The notes under the pieces were generated by a model. The model did no database searches. It had not been told where the DNA came from and saw only the letters and a list, made by a program, of their open reading frames with translations. Shown here in pieces: positions 1 through 10,985 of a stretch of 64,000 nucleotides of DNA. This stretch comes from Micropterix aruncella (taxonomy: Eukaryota > Arthropoda > Insecta > Lepidoptera > Micropterigidae). A program made the translations under genes and the position numbers. Where the stretch lies: NCBI GenBank assembly GCA_944548615.1, contig OX155951.1, positions 36,494,416-36,558,415 of the forward strand. The letters are read 5' to 3'. Each line of letters starts with the position of its first letter. Position 1 is the stretch's first letter.

Positions 1-2297
1 AGTTGTAATTTAACAAATAAAAGATAGAAAAATAACGATAAAATAAAAGAAAAACTGTTCAAAGAAAAATAAGAAGAAAGCGAGAAATACAAGCTTAATC
101 TATAAGAAATACTTTTCGAGAAAGATTAGTGTTATCTACGTGAGATAACAAGGTAAAACAATAAATAGGAAAATAGAAAATAGAAAATAACAATAAGAAA
201 ATAGAAGATAAGAAAACCGTTAAAATAGAAACAGAGAAAAAGAAAGGTTTTTACAAAGTTTTCGGCTTTGCTTAGTTGCGCAAAGTGGCGTTTAATAATT
301 GACGCTTTGAGAAATGCGATTGAAGTGGGTCACTTGATATATGAGGAAACGTTCCTCCCTGCTGATGGCAGGTAAAATTTTAAACAGATGTATTAAAAAT
401 ATTGAATAAAGAAAGGTATTTGCTTTTGCTTCGTCCATTACTGTACGCAATGTCTTTTTTGACGGATATTGCGTACGGCATTTCGGATCTTACGGGCGAT
501 GTGTATGTGACATCATATAAAAAAAAAAAAAAAAATGAAAAAGAGAGGAGAAAAATAAAATATACAATGACATAGAAGATGTCCTAATAATACGCAGTAT
601 TTCTGCCACGTAGTTGTCTGAATTAAAATTTGGTTTCGCCGTGTATCTCCGCAGTCAAACCGTTTGTGAGTTCAGGGAAATGAGGTGAAATGAGAAAGAA
701 AATATGATTATAAAATTATATGTTGACAAGCAACTTTGGTATGAGTAAAAAAATGATTGTAAATTTGTGTGCTTACGCGGCCGGGGTTGTTGTGAGGTTC
801 TGGGAAATTTGTTCGGCTTACAAAGTAAAAAATGTAAACAAATATATGTTTTCAGGAACCGGACAGTGTAAATAAGGATTTAACAGAAGTAATAAGAGGA
901 AAAAATATATGACATCGCTATAAGGAGCGTAATGTCGAGTGATAATAGGGTCGTAGTGACCTAGCTGAACCGGCCTGTTTTAAGTGACTCGTGCTTTCAG
1001 TCGGAATGACGGACTATTTTCTATGTGGTAGTTCCGACACCACGGAATTTTAATTTCCGCGAGTCGTTGTCATCCTCCTTTACGCGAGAAGTATAGGTAA
1101 TATATAATAATAAAATTTATGTCACAGGTTTGTTATAGATAACCTGTTTTATATGGGTATAATTTAAACGTGCCGAACGTAAAATTTTCGTGTTTGTGGG
1201 ATGTTTGTTTTTGTTTTGGGGTGTTATGTTTTAATATTTTGGGGTGTTCTTTTTTTGTGGAACCTACAATATTCAGTTTGTTAGGGACGTGACAACTGTC
1301 ATGCTTTTAATGTCAAGCAGTTGGTTCTTGAGTGTTAAAGACTCTCAATTGTCTATATTCTCGATGTAATGTTATTATATGCACTTTTTCCGTGTTTCGC
1401 TGATTTTCGGTCACAACTACTTTATCGGAAGACAGATACACTTAACAGTAGGACTTGTGAGATCCTGAGTGTTCAAAACTAACAAAATTACTATACGATG
1501 TACTGGTAAATTTATGTCGAGGGAGAATAATATTTCGAGTAGTTGACTTCAAATTTTACCTTTCGTCCCGTGTTCACTCTCCTTTCATACTTCTTCATAC
1601 GGCGGGTTCCTTTCATTCTTTTTTCATACCAAACTATTGGTCTCGTACTTTCATAAGATCCTTGACAATATTCTTGGTGTAGAAATATAAAGCGTATTGG
1701 TAAATCGTTTTGTTTTGATGCTTATTTTCCTTCTCATGGGAAGGATCGAATGATTAGGGGCAACTAATGAGCTAAAACCTTTTATTTAGGTTATGTAAAA
1801 GCCTAACTGCGGAAATATAACCGCACCTTGGGGGGTAGCAAGGTTGAATCAAGGACATTCGCAAGCTGTAAATAAAATTGTTGTCAACGACGGTTTCGCG
1901 TTCTACTAGGGCCTGTTTCGCTGGACAGTTGTTCGAAGCTATTCCGTGTTGTGCAAACATAAAATAGTAAAAAAAAAAAAAAAAAAATGTATAAAATTGG
2001 TACGTGTGTACCCAAAAAAAAAAATAAATCAGTAGATCGCGACAGATTTTAATTCGGTCGGAATACTGAGGTGTTTTTCGTCTGAAATAGGCAGGGATAT
2101 ATGTGCCACCGAACCCAATACAATAATAAAATATGGACGCATATAGCGTATGGTCTTAGGTCGGGAATTACCTCGATTCTAGGTAGGTTCACAAGGCTTA
2201 TCTAAGGGAGTAGGTCGTTGTTTGATAAATGATATAAAAATAAAATATATTAAGGGAATTATGTATCGTAATATAAAATTATGCGACGGTAAAATGA

Positions 2298-2326
2298 CAT
2301 ACCAGATGGCGCTGCCGTCTGGTATG
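2298..2326. repeat. 13-bp hairpin with 3-nt loop
   Basis: CATACCAGATGGC and GCCGTCTGGTATG are inverted around the loop GCT, with one mismatch that would be a wobble pair in RNA. It contains the GATGGCGCTGC motif also seen in the tandem array near 32.4-32.7 kb. Function unknown. Confidence 0.45.
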
Positions 2327-3000
2327 GGGTTTTATAAAAAAAAAAAAAATAATGAAATAAAATATGGAAGTATTTTTTTTTTTTTGTATAAATGCCTAAC
2401 TTGTCGACTAATTTTTGACCTTTTGGTACTTAGTATTGTAGGTTCATTGAATTTAGTTTAAGCTATTTTGAGGGGGTTGTTTGTTTGTTTGTCTCACGGC
2501 GGGGGAGGTTTGTTTGTTTTTAAGTTTATGTACCCTTTTAGCATCTTGTTTTTCCTTTCGTTTTTGATTTTAATAAGTCTGTTAGAGCTTCCTTCGGAAC
2601 GTCACCGGTATTTTCCTTCAGCTCCCTTCTCCTGCCTTTCGTGCGCGTCTGTCTTTTAAGCCACTAGTTCCTTGCAAGGTCCTTTACGTGATGCACTCCT
2701 CTGCTGCGACCGCTTTCGTCGGCTAAAGAATGTAACCCTTGTGACACCGTGTGTGTGAATGTATGCGTGTAGGTATGTGTGTAAATGTGTGTACTAGTGA
2801 GTGTAGGTGTGTGCAATTGTGTATGGTAATATGTGGAAGTGTGCGCACGTGTGTGTTGAAGTAGTAATCGCTAACAAATTAAGATTTAAAATTGTATGAC
2901 TACTGTGTATTTGATGGCAGACTTGTGTGGATGTGTGTATAAATATGTGTGTGTGTGTTGCGAAAGAGATAATGTGTGCGTTAATATTAATTTGAATTAA

Positions 3001-3150
3001 AATAAAATGAAAGAAAACCAAAAAAAAATTTAAGTGAAGTGATTGATAAAGTGAAGAGCTATTATGTTTAGAATTAAAAAAATAAAATGAGAGGAAAGCC
3101 AGAATAATTCAAATGAAAATGAGTTGAGAAAGTGAAGAGTTATTATGTTG
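3001..3150. repeat. 80-bp tandem duplication
   Basis: Two adjacent diverged units start AATAAAATGA at 3001 and 3081 and share the block GTGAAGAG(C/T)TATTATGTT near their ends. Period 80 bp. No coding potential seen. Confidence 0.6.
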
Positions 3151-3284
3151 TTGTTACTTGTACAATTCTAGAAAATGGTGTGAAAAGAAGAAGAGGAAGG
3201 AAGACTAGTTATTAAAGCGAAAGTGGGAAAAAAGAAAAATAAAAGAAAAATAAAAATAAATATTAGTTTGAAAAAAGACAAATT

Positions 3285-3970
3285 CCTATATTGTGTTGAT
3301 GTTGTTTTGAATTTTATAAGTGCTAAATAATGATGAAGAAGAAGAAGAAATATTCGAAGAGTGTGCTATGTTATGTGTGTGATCCTTGTATTTAGTGTTG
3401 TAAGTTTGTGTAATTAATATTTTATGAAGAAGAAGATATTTGCTCGAAAATATTATTTGCGATAGTGTGTAACGGTCTTTATTTTCCTTATGCAGAGTAT
3501 TTTTTGTATGTTATTGAAGCGTGTTGAAGTTGCTTCGTCACAAAGAAATGCGAGTGGCTAGTACCGAATACGATGCGAGTTAAAGGGAAAATAATATTTT
3601 GAAAAAGAAAAAAAATGAATTTCTATGTGGCGTGGATTTTGTTTCGAATTCTATGTTAAGTATTAAATAATGCTGATGAAGAAGAAGAAATGTTCGAAAG
3701 GTGTTTGGTATTATGTGTGTTATCGCTGTATTTATTATTGTATACTTGTGTATATATTATTTTATGAAAATAAAATATTTGTTTGAGAATAATAATCGCG
3801 ATGGTGTATGATGGTCCTTATTTTCTGGGTGTCGTGTATCGTCGGAGCGTATTGTCGGAGCTGTCACGAAGGAATGCAAGGAAATAGTATGAAGACGGGG
3901 CAAGCTGACAGAAAAGAAAAACTGAAAAAAACAAAGCACCAGATGCGGACGTACCTTGATACTGCTTCTA
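3285..3970. repeat. 340-bp diverged tandem duplication
   Basis: Two units of about 340 bp are aligned by shared landmarks: GAAGAAGAAATRTTCG at 3341 and 3681, and GGTCYTTATTTTC at 3474 and 3813. The second unit is more diverged towards its end. The pattern looks like old duplication inside a non-coding element. Confidence 0.65.
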
Positions 3971-4854
3971 TCCGATGTAGATGTCGAAAGTTCGTTGCAA
4001 AATTTGCACGAAGTGGCTGCGCTAAAATGAAATCGAACGTCTATTCAATTTTGTATCTGAAATCGTTCGAGCCAACGGGCCGCAGACCGTAGTATTTTTT
4101 AGCCAGAAATGGTACATTTATGGGGTGGTATTTTTTATTTTGTTGCGTACAACGATGTATGGAGAATATTGATATGGGAAAGTATATTTGTGAATCGCGT
4201 GGTATTTTGTCCGCGCGAACGAAAATGTTGCTACGTTGTTTGACGGCTCGAAATGGCCGGCGTTTTGTAATGTTTTGGCGTTTTCTATAGTATTTATATT
4301 AATTAGGGGGTGTTATATGTGGTTTTGTGCCGTGAGACAAGGGTTTCCGCTTGATAGAGGTGTAGGAAGTGTTTTGGGTGATGGATGGCTGTGGGAAGGT
4401 GGTTATATTGTAGGTCAAAATTATTGAATGCCGTAAAATGGTTGGTAAACAAGTGCCACTTTAATGATATTTTTGAATAAAAGTACTTAAAATCGCGCCT
4501 GCGTGTATAATATGTCGTGTTTTTAAGGAGATCTAATTAAAAGAGATCTAATAAAAAATAATTCATAAAATAATTAAAAAGACAGAAGTAAAAAATCTGA
4601 AGTTGAATTTATATAGTATTATTTGATAATAATAAAAGTGACCTAGAGAAAAAATATAAAAAAGTATTTTAGGGTGGGATTGGGTGGGAGATATTTTGTT
4701 TACTGAAATAGTACAGTTTAATATGTACCTATGTAAAAAAATTTTGGCCCAACTTCTGGAATCAAAGTGGGGATTATATAAAAAGAAAAATGTATATTTT
4801 ATTTGAAAATTATGTGAGTGTAGTAATAATAGGAAAATATATTAAGTATGTCAA

Positions 4855-5060
4855 AGCCCCAGTTGGGTGACAAATTCTGTAACGTTCAGCGTGGGGAAAA
4901 AGAAAAAAATTAAAGAGATTTTAGATAGAGTTTTGAAAAAAATTATGCCCCACGTTATGACAAAGTTGCAAAATTTCTGTAACGACCAACGGGGCCGTCT
5001 TTGTAACGAATATGCCCAACGTCGGGCGCCAATTTCTGTAACGTTACCTGATTAAGGAAA
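4855..5060 (-). other. LTR-end and primer-binding-site-like cluster
   Basis: Read on the minus strand, 5055-5012 gives an LTR-like end (CGTTACA), a short spacer and TGGCGCCCGACGTTGGGC, which resembles a tRNA-Lys-type primer binding site of insect LTR retrotransposons. Two weaker versions follow, near 4990-4930 and 4880-4855, each with GTTACAGAA followed by a GGGGC-containing block. This may be a tandemly duplicated LTR/PBS junction. No gag or pol reading frame is nearby, so the assignment rests on this motif and a poly(A) signal at 5698-5703. Confidence 0.4.
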
Positions 5061-6700
5061 AGCCTGTTGTTAAGGTCGCGGGGAAATATCTTTCATGGAA
5101 TTTAGGATTACCGTGGAAAAAGAAGGTGTAATGCTTTAATGATGTGTGTATGTGGGCGCCACCACGGAAATCTAGGATGTTTGGGAATTCGGGTCGTTAC
5201 GAGAAAAAGCAGGCGTGGTCGCTGCCTGACCTTGAACGCCGCAGAAGGGGACACGCGACAGGATTTGGGACCGCGGTAGCTCAGTGGAAAGGGTCGTGGT
5301 GAACCCAAGGAATCCTGCGCGGAGAAAAAGGAGAGCTTCTGGAGGAGAAGGACAGCCTTGCTTCTATTGTGATAAAAGGGGAAACTAGGGAAAGAAGAGT
5401 GGAGGAGTAATAAATAGGGATGTAATAAGTACTTACTGTGGGCTTATCGCCGAACCTGGAATAGAAAGTAGATGTTTGACCGCTGTGAAGTCGCGAGCGA
5501 TCTGAGCTGTCAGATTCGCTGCGCGGGCGGTCTCTGCGCCGATGTATTGCGGCGGGCTTCGCGCCGATCCGGAACAGTTACTCTCGTATATTAACAATCT
5601 GAGTCTGTACCATTTATACCATAATCAAGAATAGAATCCCTCTCTGTGTGCGAGAGATTAACCCTTTTAAGAGAAAAACTCAAAGTAGGATACAAGGTTT
5701 ATTGCTCATAAATTACAGGATTTCATCTCATTCGATTTAAGTATATTGAAATATGTATTCGGGAGGACTTCTAGAACCTTCGCAAGCCCTTCGGAGCGGA
5801 GGAATCACCGGAGCGTGCGTGAAAAGTCACGGTAGGTAGGTCGCTAAACTCACGGTAGGTAGGTGCTTACGGGTATTATGGGGAATTTCGGGAGGAATTC
5901 TGGGATCACCTCTACGGATATGCTTTTATATTGTTATTATTTGTACAAAGGAGACTTTGAAAAGAAGAAGGGGAGAACCTTCAACAACCGCCGGCGCGGG
6001 AAGTTGCGTTACGTCGGTCTGGCGCGTTCTCTGAAACGTACCACGGTTTCACGGGAATTACGCGCCGAGCCCTTGGACTCTCTCTCTCGCGCTTGGCTGG
6101 GTTGAGTAGTGCTTCTAATGACGATTAAACGGGAAAAATACCCTAAGGCGAACTATAGAGAGCGCTCTTGCACTAGATTCGAATGATTGGATTCTTTAGT
6201 ATGAAATATGATAATTATTATCTGAACTCTGGGGGGTTTTAAAGTTTGGGGAGTCAGAAAAACGTGAACCCTAGAAACTCGCCTGGTGTGGAAGGTAGGT
6301 CCCTCGGAGGCTGGGGTTCGTTGCGGCTAACTGCGGGATTTGCGCACTGATGTCGCCCGTTGAAACTATGGATTCTTGACGAACTTTAAAACGTGTCACT
6401 ACAGCTCCGTTTTGCGATAAAATGTGAGCCGCTGGGGGAATCGACCCCCAGCGGCCACGGGCACTTCCGCTGCGTTCGGCGGTTCAAAACTAGGACGGGT
6501 ATCAAGATTGGGCGATCGATCCGGTCGGTTTTTAATTTAGTATTCTGGCAATTTTTGCCGCCGAATCCGACTAGGGGTGTGCGATGTTATATCGCATGAT
6601 GCGATTACGGCAACGATCGGAAGTCGAGATAATATATTTATGTGCCGATTGAATTGTGGCGAAGTGTAAAGTGAATTATATGAGAGTTTTACTAATGTAT
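5061..6700 (-). other. Possible LTR (minus strand), otherwise unassigned
   Basis: On the minus strand AATAAA occurs at 5703-5698 followed by about 640 bp to the putative primer binding site, a spacing compatible with R-U5 of a long LTR. The block is less AT-rich than its neighbours. The outer (U3) boundary could not be located because no matching terminal TGTAACG was seen. An A-box-like TAGCTCAGTGG at 5278 has no B box and is not called as a tRNA. Confidence 0.25.
6428..6455. repeat. Perfect 11-bp GC hairpin
   Basis: GCCGCTGGGGG and CCCCCAGCGGC flank the 6-nt loop AATCGA with no mismatch. It stands alone, with no U run after it. Function unknown. Confidence 0.6.
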
Positions 6701-6960
6701 TTTAAAGAGGTAAAATCTCGTGACGAGTAGTTCGTCACATGGTTTAAAAAACACCTTTTTTTTCAATATCGCAAATGACCAACGAATTATGGCGATTTTA
6801 AATAAATAAATAAAATATTAATGCCGACTTTTCATTTAAATTTTCTTTCTTTCAGTACATTTTTTAGTACGTATGTTGCTTGAGTAAAATAATAAAATAA
6901 TCAAGTTTTAGAAAAACTTGCAACTTTGCATCTTTATGGACAGGGACACTCATGTCCCAT
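6700..6960. other. AT-rich stretch, nothing recognised
   Basis: Plain AT-rich sequence between the possible LTR and the dispersed repeat starting near 6965. No coding or structured feature was supported. Confidence 0.5.
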
Positions 6961-6964
6961 CAAT

Positions 6965-7069
6965 TTATACAAAATCTATTGAACCAATTTTCACAAAACT
7001 TGACATACATCGCCCCTTATTAGTTTATCAAAAATCTAACTTAACCTAACCTACCGCAAAGCTTATGGC
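6965..7069 (+). repeat. Dispersed repeat, plus-strand copy
   Basis: This segment (ATCTATTGAACCAATTTTCA ... CGCAAAGCTTATGG) recurs in inverted orientation at 15308-15420. Shared blocks include the TTGAACCAATTTTCACA core, ACTTGACATA, CGCCC and GCAAAGCTTATGG. The family is not identified. Confidence 0.6.
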
Positions 7070-7690
7070 CGAGTTGGAGAGGATAGACGGTAAAGAGGCT
7101 CAAAGTGTTAAACGAAGAAGCATGAACAAAGTACAAATCTATATTTCATGTAATGATTTCGAGGCTGGATAGCTACATATCTTCATTCTACGATAAAAGA
7201 CGACAAGAAAAGAAAAATAAAATATCGATATCGATGAGTTGTGATTTCCCTACAGCTGACTGTGTTGTATGGCAACGCGTCACGCATCGGGTGCAGAATT
7301 GCGCCCAGTCAACAGTAGCGAGCAAGAGACAAATAGTTTGCCTATTACCCGGGCGTCGGAGTCTCTTGTGACCACTTACTTACAATGTAGCGACACCCAT
7401 TGCAGCTCGCCAACAAGCAATTGAATAATTTTATGGTGTGTCCACTGACAGCTTACTGCAAATAAAGAAGGATTTAATTTTAGCGAAACAGCAGTTACGG
7501 ATGGTCGTACAATGTTATTGCTGCGGCGGACTCTTAGAGAAGAGGACTTAGGAATGTCATTAAAGTTGAATATACTTCCTAACATTACGAAGAGAGACGC
7601 ACCGTTGCAGATATAACATTTCGCAGAAAGATATTTACTTAGCTTTATTGTATCTTGATAGCAACTTTATTAAAAAGGGTATATATTTAT
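7070..7690. other. Unassigned stretch
   Basis: Mixed composition. Short open frames at 7153-7371 (+) and 7376-7585 (-) show no recognisable motif, and neither is supported by context. Confidence 0.4.
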
Positions 7691-7693
7691 TAT

Positions 7694-7785
7694 GTAGGGT
7701 ATTAGAGTGCTCAATGCCATACTATATTTTGGCAGCTAGAGTTTTACTTCGAAAAGCAACATTTAGATAGCCCTCATAGTTGCAC
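7694..7785 (+). repeat. Dispersed repeat family E, copy 1
   Basis: A 90-bp module running from GGGTATTAGAGTGCTCAATG through a 'GGCAGCTAGAGTTTTACT' core to 'GATAGCCCTCATAGTT'. Related modules lie at 18889, 23107, 32034 (same strand) and 40308, 49024 (opposite strand). Probably a small non-autonomous element or the end of a larger one. Confidence 0.55.
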
Positions 7786-7789
7786 AAAA

Positions 7790-8940
7790 TTGATTTATAA
7801 ATTATTTCATTAATAAATATATGATTCACAATCATTTAGAGTAAAATGGGCATTTACAATTAAAATGTCATGGACAACAAATAAGTAACAATAAACTGCC
7901 ATCATGTTGTGATCAAAACTGTTCCCAGTACCTACTTATGTTTTAATGTCACCTAACGATGTCATAGCGTGCCCTAAGGCGGATATTTAAATTGTTGGAA
8001 ACTTAGCAATGAAAAAAACAAATTAAAATTTTAGGAATGTATATGTTGCAGGGATATGATCAAATCTCTTAGGGAGTTGATCAAATTCCTAAGAGATAAA
8101 AATAGAAATTTTATCAAATCTCCCAGGGATTTGATCGATTATCTGTCTTTATCATTTCGCTGCGACATATATACTATCAACTATTATTAATTCTTATAAG
8201 CTGGACAATCAAAATAAACTTAAACATATAGAACTTTAACCATTATCGTAATAGATAAAAACGATAAACAAATACATAATAGTTAACCAATCTTAACTGC
8301 TTATTTATAGATTAGGATAATCATACCTAATTATGAAAATTCAAAATTAGTTAAAAAAATTAAAAAGGTAGTTAAATGTGTACCTAAATATAGAAGTATT
8401 AAAATAACCATAAAAAAATTTAATTCCTAAAACTAAATTAAAAACCTATTATGAAAATATATATATTTTATATTTTTTAAAGATTAATCTTCTCTTATGT
8501 TCAGTAGCCCAATAGATGGCATTCTAAACACGACGTTAGAGTATCCTATCTCATAATAAAATACAAAAATAACGTTTTTTAAAATTATTATTAACGAATT
8601 TTAAAATGATAGCTCTAAGTATTTTATTATTTTTAATATATTATGCAGGTTTAGTATACAATTAAGCGCTTTAATTATTTAATCTCAGTGCATAGGGCTG
8701 CCAGGAAAAAGAAAAATTAATGCCCCATGGAATATTATCAAGAAAGAATATGGGCGATATGCCAGTCAATAACGGATTGCATCTCACAGTCGATGCTGAG
8801 CATATAGATGATGCGGGAATAGTCGCAAATTACTTTAATGATTATTTTATTCATATACAGGATGGGCGTTGACTGTAGGCGCTATTTTAAAATCAATTTA
8901 AAAAATAATTATTGAGCATTTTAAATTTAAATTTATATTT
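7790..8940. other. AT-rich stretch with a GATCAAAT palindrome cluster
   Basis: No gene seen. At 8056-8139 the motif GATCAAATC(T/C)C occurs repeatedly in both orientations, for example GATCAAATCTCTTAGGGAG followed by TTGATCAAATTCCTAAGAG and later CTCCCAGGGATTTGATC. These can pair with each other. The rest is AT-rich. Confidence 0.45.
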
Positions 8941-9127
8941 TTAAAAACTAGAAAAATGGAAATTTTAGTGACATCTTAATACTGGAAGTTTTAAATACTG
9001 TGATGTCTAAGTAACGTCCATCAGCTTGCTTACATTCTTTAGGTCGGACTCGCAGATTCCCAAAAAACACGTTGGCAAGTTGCTCTCGGAATAGCGTTGA
9101 TTTCCCGTATAACGTGATGGTTTTCGT
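8940..9127 (-). pseudogene. Mariner transposase, C-terminal piece (split by LINE)
   Basis: Minus-strand translation gives REINAIPRATCQRV, then after a frameshift NLRVRPKECKQADGRYLDI, ending in FKT. This is the C-terminal pattern of Tc1/mariner-superfamily transposases (AI..IP...C.RV...L..R...C....G..L.DI). It continues the transposase piece at 10401-10985 once the LINE at about 9128-10400 is removed, so the two pieces are one interrupted gene. At least one frameshift makes it non-functional. Confidence 0.7.
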
Positions 9128-10021
9128 GTGTTTCCGAGGTTTCAGTGCCTGAAATCCGTGGATGATGAAATCATTTTATTCGCCGATGATACTTCACTTC
9201 TTTTTAGCGATAAAAATAAAGACACTTTGGCCCAAAGAATAAAAGAAACAATAGATAGGCTTAGTATATGGTTCCAAGTTAATAAATTGTCACTTAACGT
9301 AAATAAATCAAAATCAATATGCTTCTCTTTGCGGCCGTCTGATTGTAATGAAATAGACGTATACTTTGGGTCTGACCAACTAGAAAATGTCTCCTCCACG
9401 AAATTTCTCGGTTTAGAAATTGATCAAAAATTACAATGGTCTGATCACTTAAATGATCTCAGTAAAAAATTGTGCAGTGCCATATTCGCCATTAGAAAGA
9501 TAAGAAGTTTATGCGGTTTTGAAGCAGCTAAATCCGTCTATTTTGCATATTTCCACTCTCTAATAACGTATGGCCTACTGTTTTGGGGAATGGCACCAAA
9601 CTCAAAAAGAATTTTTCTCCTCCAGAAAAGAGCGGTACGCAGTTTATATAGAGTCTCACCGAGAAGTTCTTGTAAGCCGCTATTTGTAAAATCAGGAATA
9701 ATGACTCTATTTTCTTCTTACATCTACCAAAATATTATGTACGCTCGTAGACACCTAACAGAAGCTCCGGTGAATAGTGATTTTCATCATCACGATACGA
9801 GGAATAAATCCAATCTCCACATAAACCGACAGCGACTTAGCAAAGTGCGATACAGTTTTATTCATCAAAATTTGTCGTTCTATAATAAGATTCCAGAGCC
9901 AATGAAAAGCCTCGGAGAGGTCCAATTTAAAAAGATAATCATAAATAATTTGGTAAGAAACCCAATTTATGGTATAAGGGAGTTTGAAAATTCTGAGTCT
10001 ATTTTCCATGTTGATGATTAA
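9128..10021 (+). CDS. LINE reverse transcriptase, 5'-truncated (jockey/CR1-like)
   Basis: An open frame of 297 codons covers the second half of a non-LTR retrotransposon reverse transcriptase. Residues about 16-25 hold the catalytic ILFADDTSLL box; KFLGLEID..LQWSDHL follows near 92-107, then ITYGLLFWG near 146-154, LQKRAVRSLY near 165, and a C-terminal HHDTRNKSNLH segment. The first residues come from flanking mariner sequence and are not a real start. The fingers and N-terminal palm, the endonuclease and ORF1 are absent, as expected for 5' truncation during target-primed insertion. The open frame suggests a fairly recent insertion. Family assignment beyond jockey/CR1-like is uncertain. Confidence 0.85.
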   Translation: MFPRFQCLKSVDDEIILFADDTSLLFSDKNKDTLAQRIKETIDRLSIWFQVNKLSLNVNKSKSICFSLRPSDCNEIDVYFGSDQLENVSSTKFLGLEIDQKLQWSDHLNDLSKKLCSAIFAIRKIRSLCGFEAAKSVYFAYFHSLITYGLLFWGMAPNSKRIFLLQKRAVRSLYRVSPRSSCKPLFVKSGIMTLFSSYIYQNIMYARRHLTEAPVNSDFHHHDTRNKSNLHINRQRLSKVRYSFIHQNLSFYNKIPEPMKSLGEVQFKKIIINNLVRNPIYGIREFENSESIFHVDD

Positions 10022-10400
10022 TGAAATGCGTAAAGTTTTAAACATAACGGTATTATGATAGCTGACATTCTAATTCTCATATAATTTATTAACTATTCAT
10101 TTTTAAAAAAAATACGAAAGCATTATTGCTGGATTGACAATAAAATATATATTTTTTGATTATTCTACATAGAATTTGCATTTCTATTTTAATATATTAT
10201 TCTCCTTGACTCTTAAATCACATTAGTATATTTTGATTATTTGTATATAGGTAATATTGAATATAATATTACAGCGATGACAACTATCACGATAGTTATG
10301 TTTTTAATAATTAAATTTTTAGCATTTAATTTTGTGACGCATCCAAGTGTAGGAATGCCTATCTACTGGAGTAGTTGATTGTATTGTATTGTATTGTATT
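9128..10400 (+). mobile_element. 5'-truncated LINE inserted in a mariner
   Basis: The element consists of the reverse-transcriptase end, a 360-bp AT-rich 3' UTR and a terminal microsatellite of ATTGT units (10377-10400), a 3' terminal repeat of the kind found in CR1/L2-like LINEs. It lies in the opposite orientation inside a mariner transposase gene. The 5' junction is about 9127-9146. No clean target-site duplication was recognised. Confidence 0.75.
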
Positions 10401-10985
10401 AGCTTTTCTGTTGTTATTGGATTATCCTCATAAACCCTTGATTTAAGGTATCCCCAAAAAATAATCCTTTGGAGTGAGATCTGGGCTCCGTGGGGGGTAC
10501 TCAATATCTCCTCTCCTTGAGATGACCTTCCCAGGGAACATCTGTTTCAAAAGGTCTATGGACACTGGGACAGTGTGGCAGGTGGCCCCATCCTGCTGAA
10601 ACCAGGTGCTGAAATTATGACCTTGTAATTTTCGAAGCACTGCATAGTTCTCTTCATATATAAGGCTTGACTTCTCTTGCGAGTCGATTGTTGCGGATTT
10701 TTCCTCACAGATTCGCTAACACGCCGAATAATTTCTGGCATCCGCGTTGACTTCGAACGGCCGTTATTATTTATTGCCAATGTGGGTTGCCTAAACAAAT
10801 TTAATCCATTTAAAAATACTTTTTGCGCTGGATGATTCCTTATTGTTTCGTAAAGCGATGTGAGCACGGTACATTCGCCTCAAAATCGTCACAGAATCAT
10901 TATTTGCATAAAACGTGCGAACACAAAACGCACTTTGCACACCAGTGAATGGCTCTATGGCGACCAAAATTTCCACGAACTGGCG
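10401..10985 (-). pseudogene. DD41D-type mariner transposase, N-terminal and catalytic pieces
   Basis: Minus-strand translation shows an N-terminal helix-turn-helix region (FCVRTFYANNDSVTILRR; GRSKSTRMPEIIRRV; RKRSQALYMKR), then a jump straight to HNFSTWFQQDGATCHT and RRGDIEYPPRSPDLTPKDYF, and after a frameshift WGYLKSRVYEDN. Between the D of QQDG and the D of TPKD there are 41 residues, the DD41D spacing reported for rosa/VISITOR-type Tc1-mariner elements. The segment with the first catalytic D is deleted and frames change at least twice. The left part of the gene continues at 9127-8940 beyond the inserted LINE. Terminal inverted repeats were not identified. Confidence 0.75.

Larger units (their letters stand above)
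1..4850. other. Long non-coding stretch, possibly the internal region of a non-coding LTR element
   Basis: No open frame here resembles a known protein. The sequence is A/G-rich at its left end, has several A runs, a GT-rich block near 2745-2970 and two diverged tandem duplications annotated separately. On the minus strand it would lie downstream of the LTR-end and primer-binding-like sequences at 4855-5060, so it could be the leader or internal part of a large non-coding retrotransposon derivative. That is inference; the other LTR would lie outside the window. Confidence 0.25.

Noticed and set aside
5268..5340. tRNA-like A box TAGCTCAGTGG on plus strand
   Set aside because: No B box or cloverleaf pairing follows within tRNA distance.
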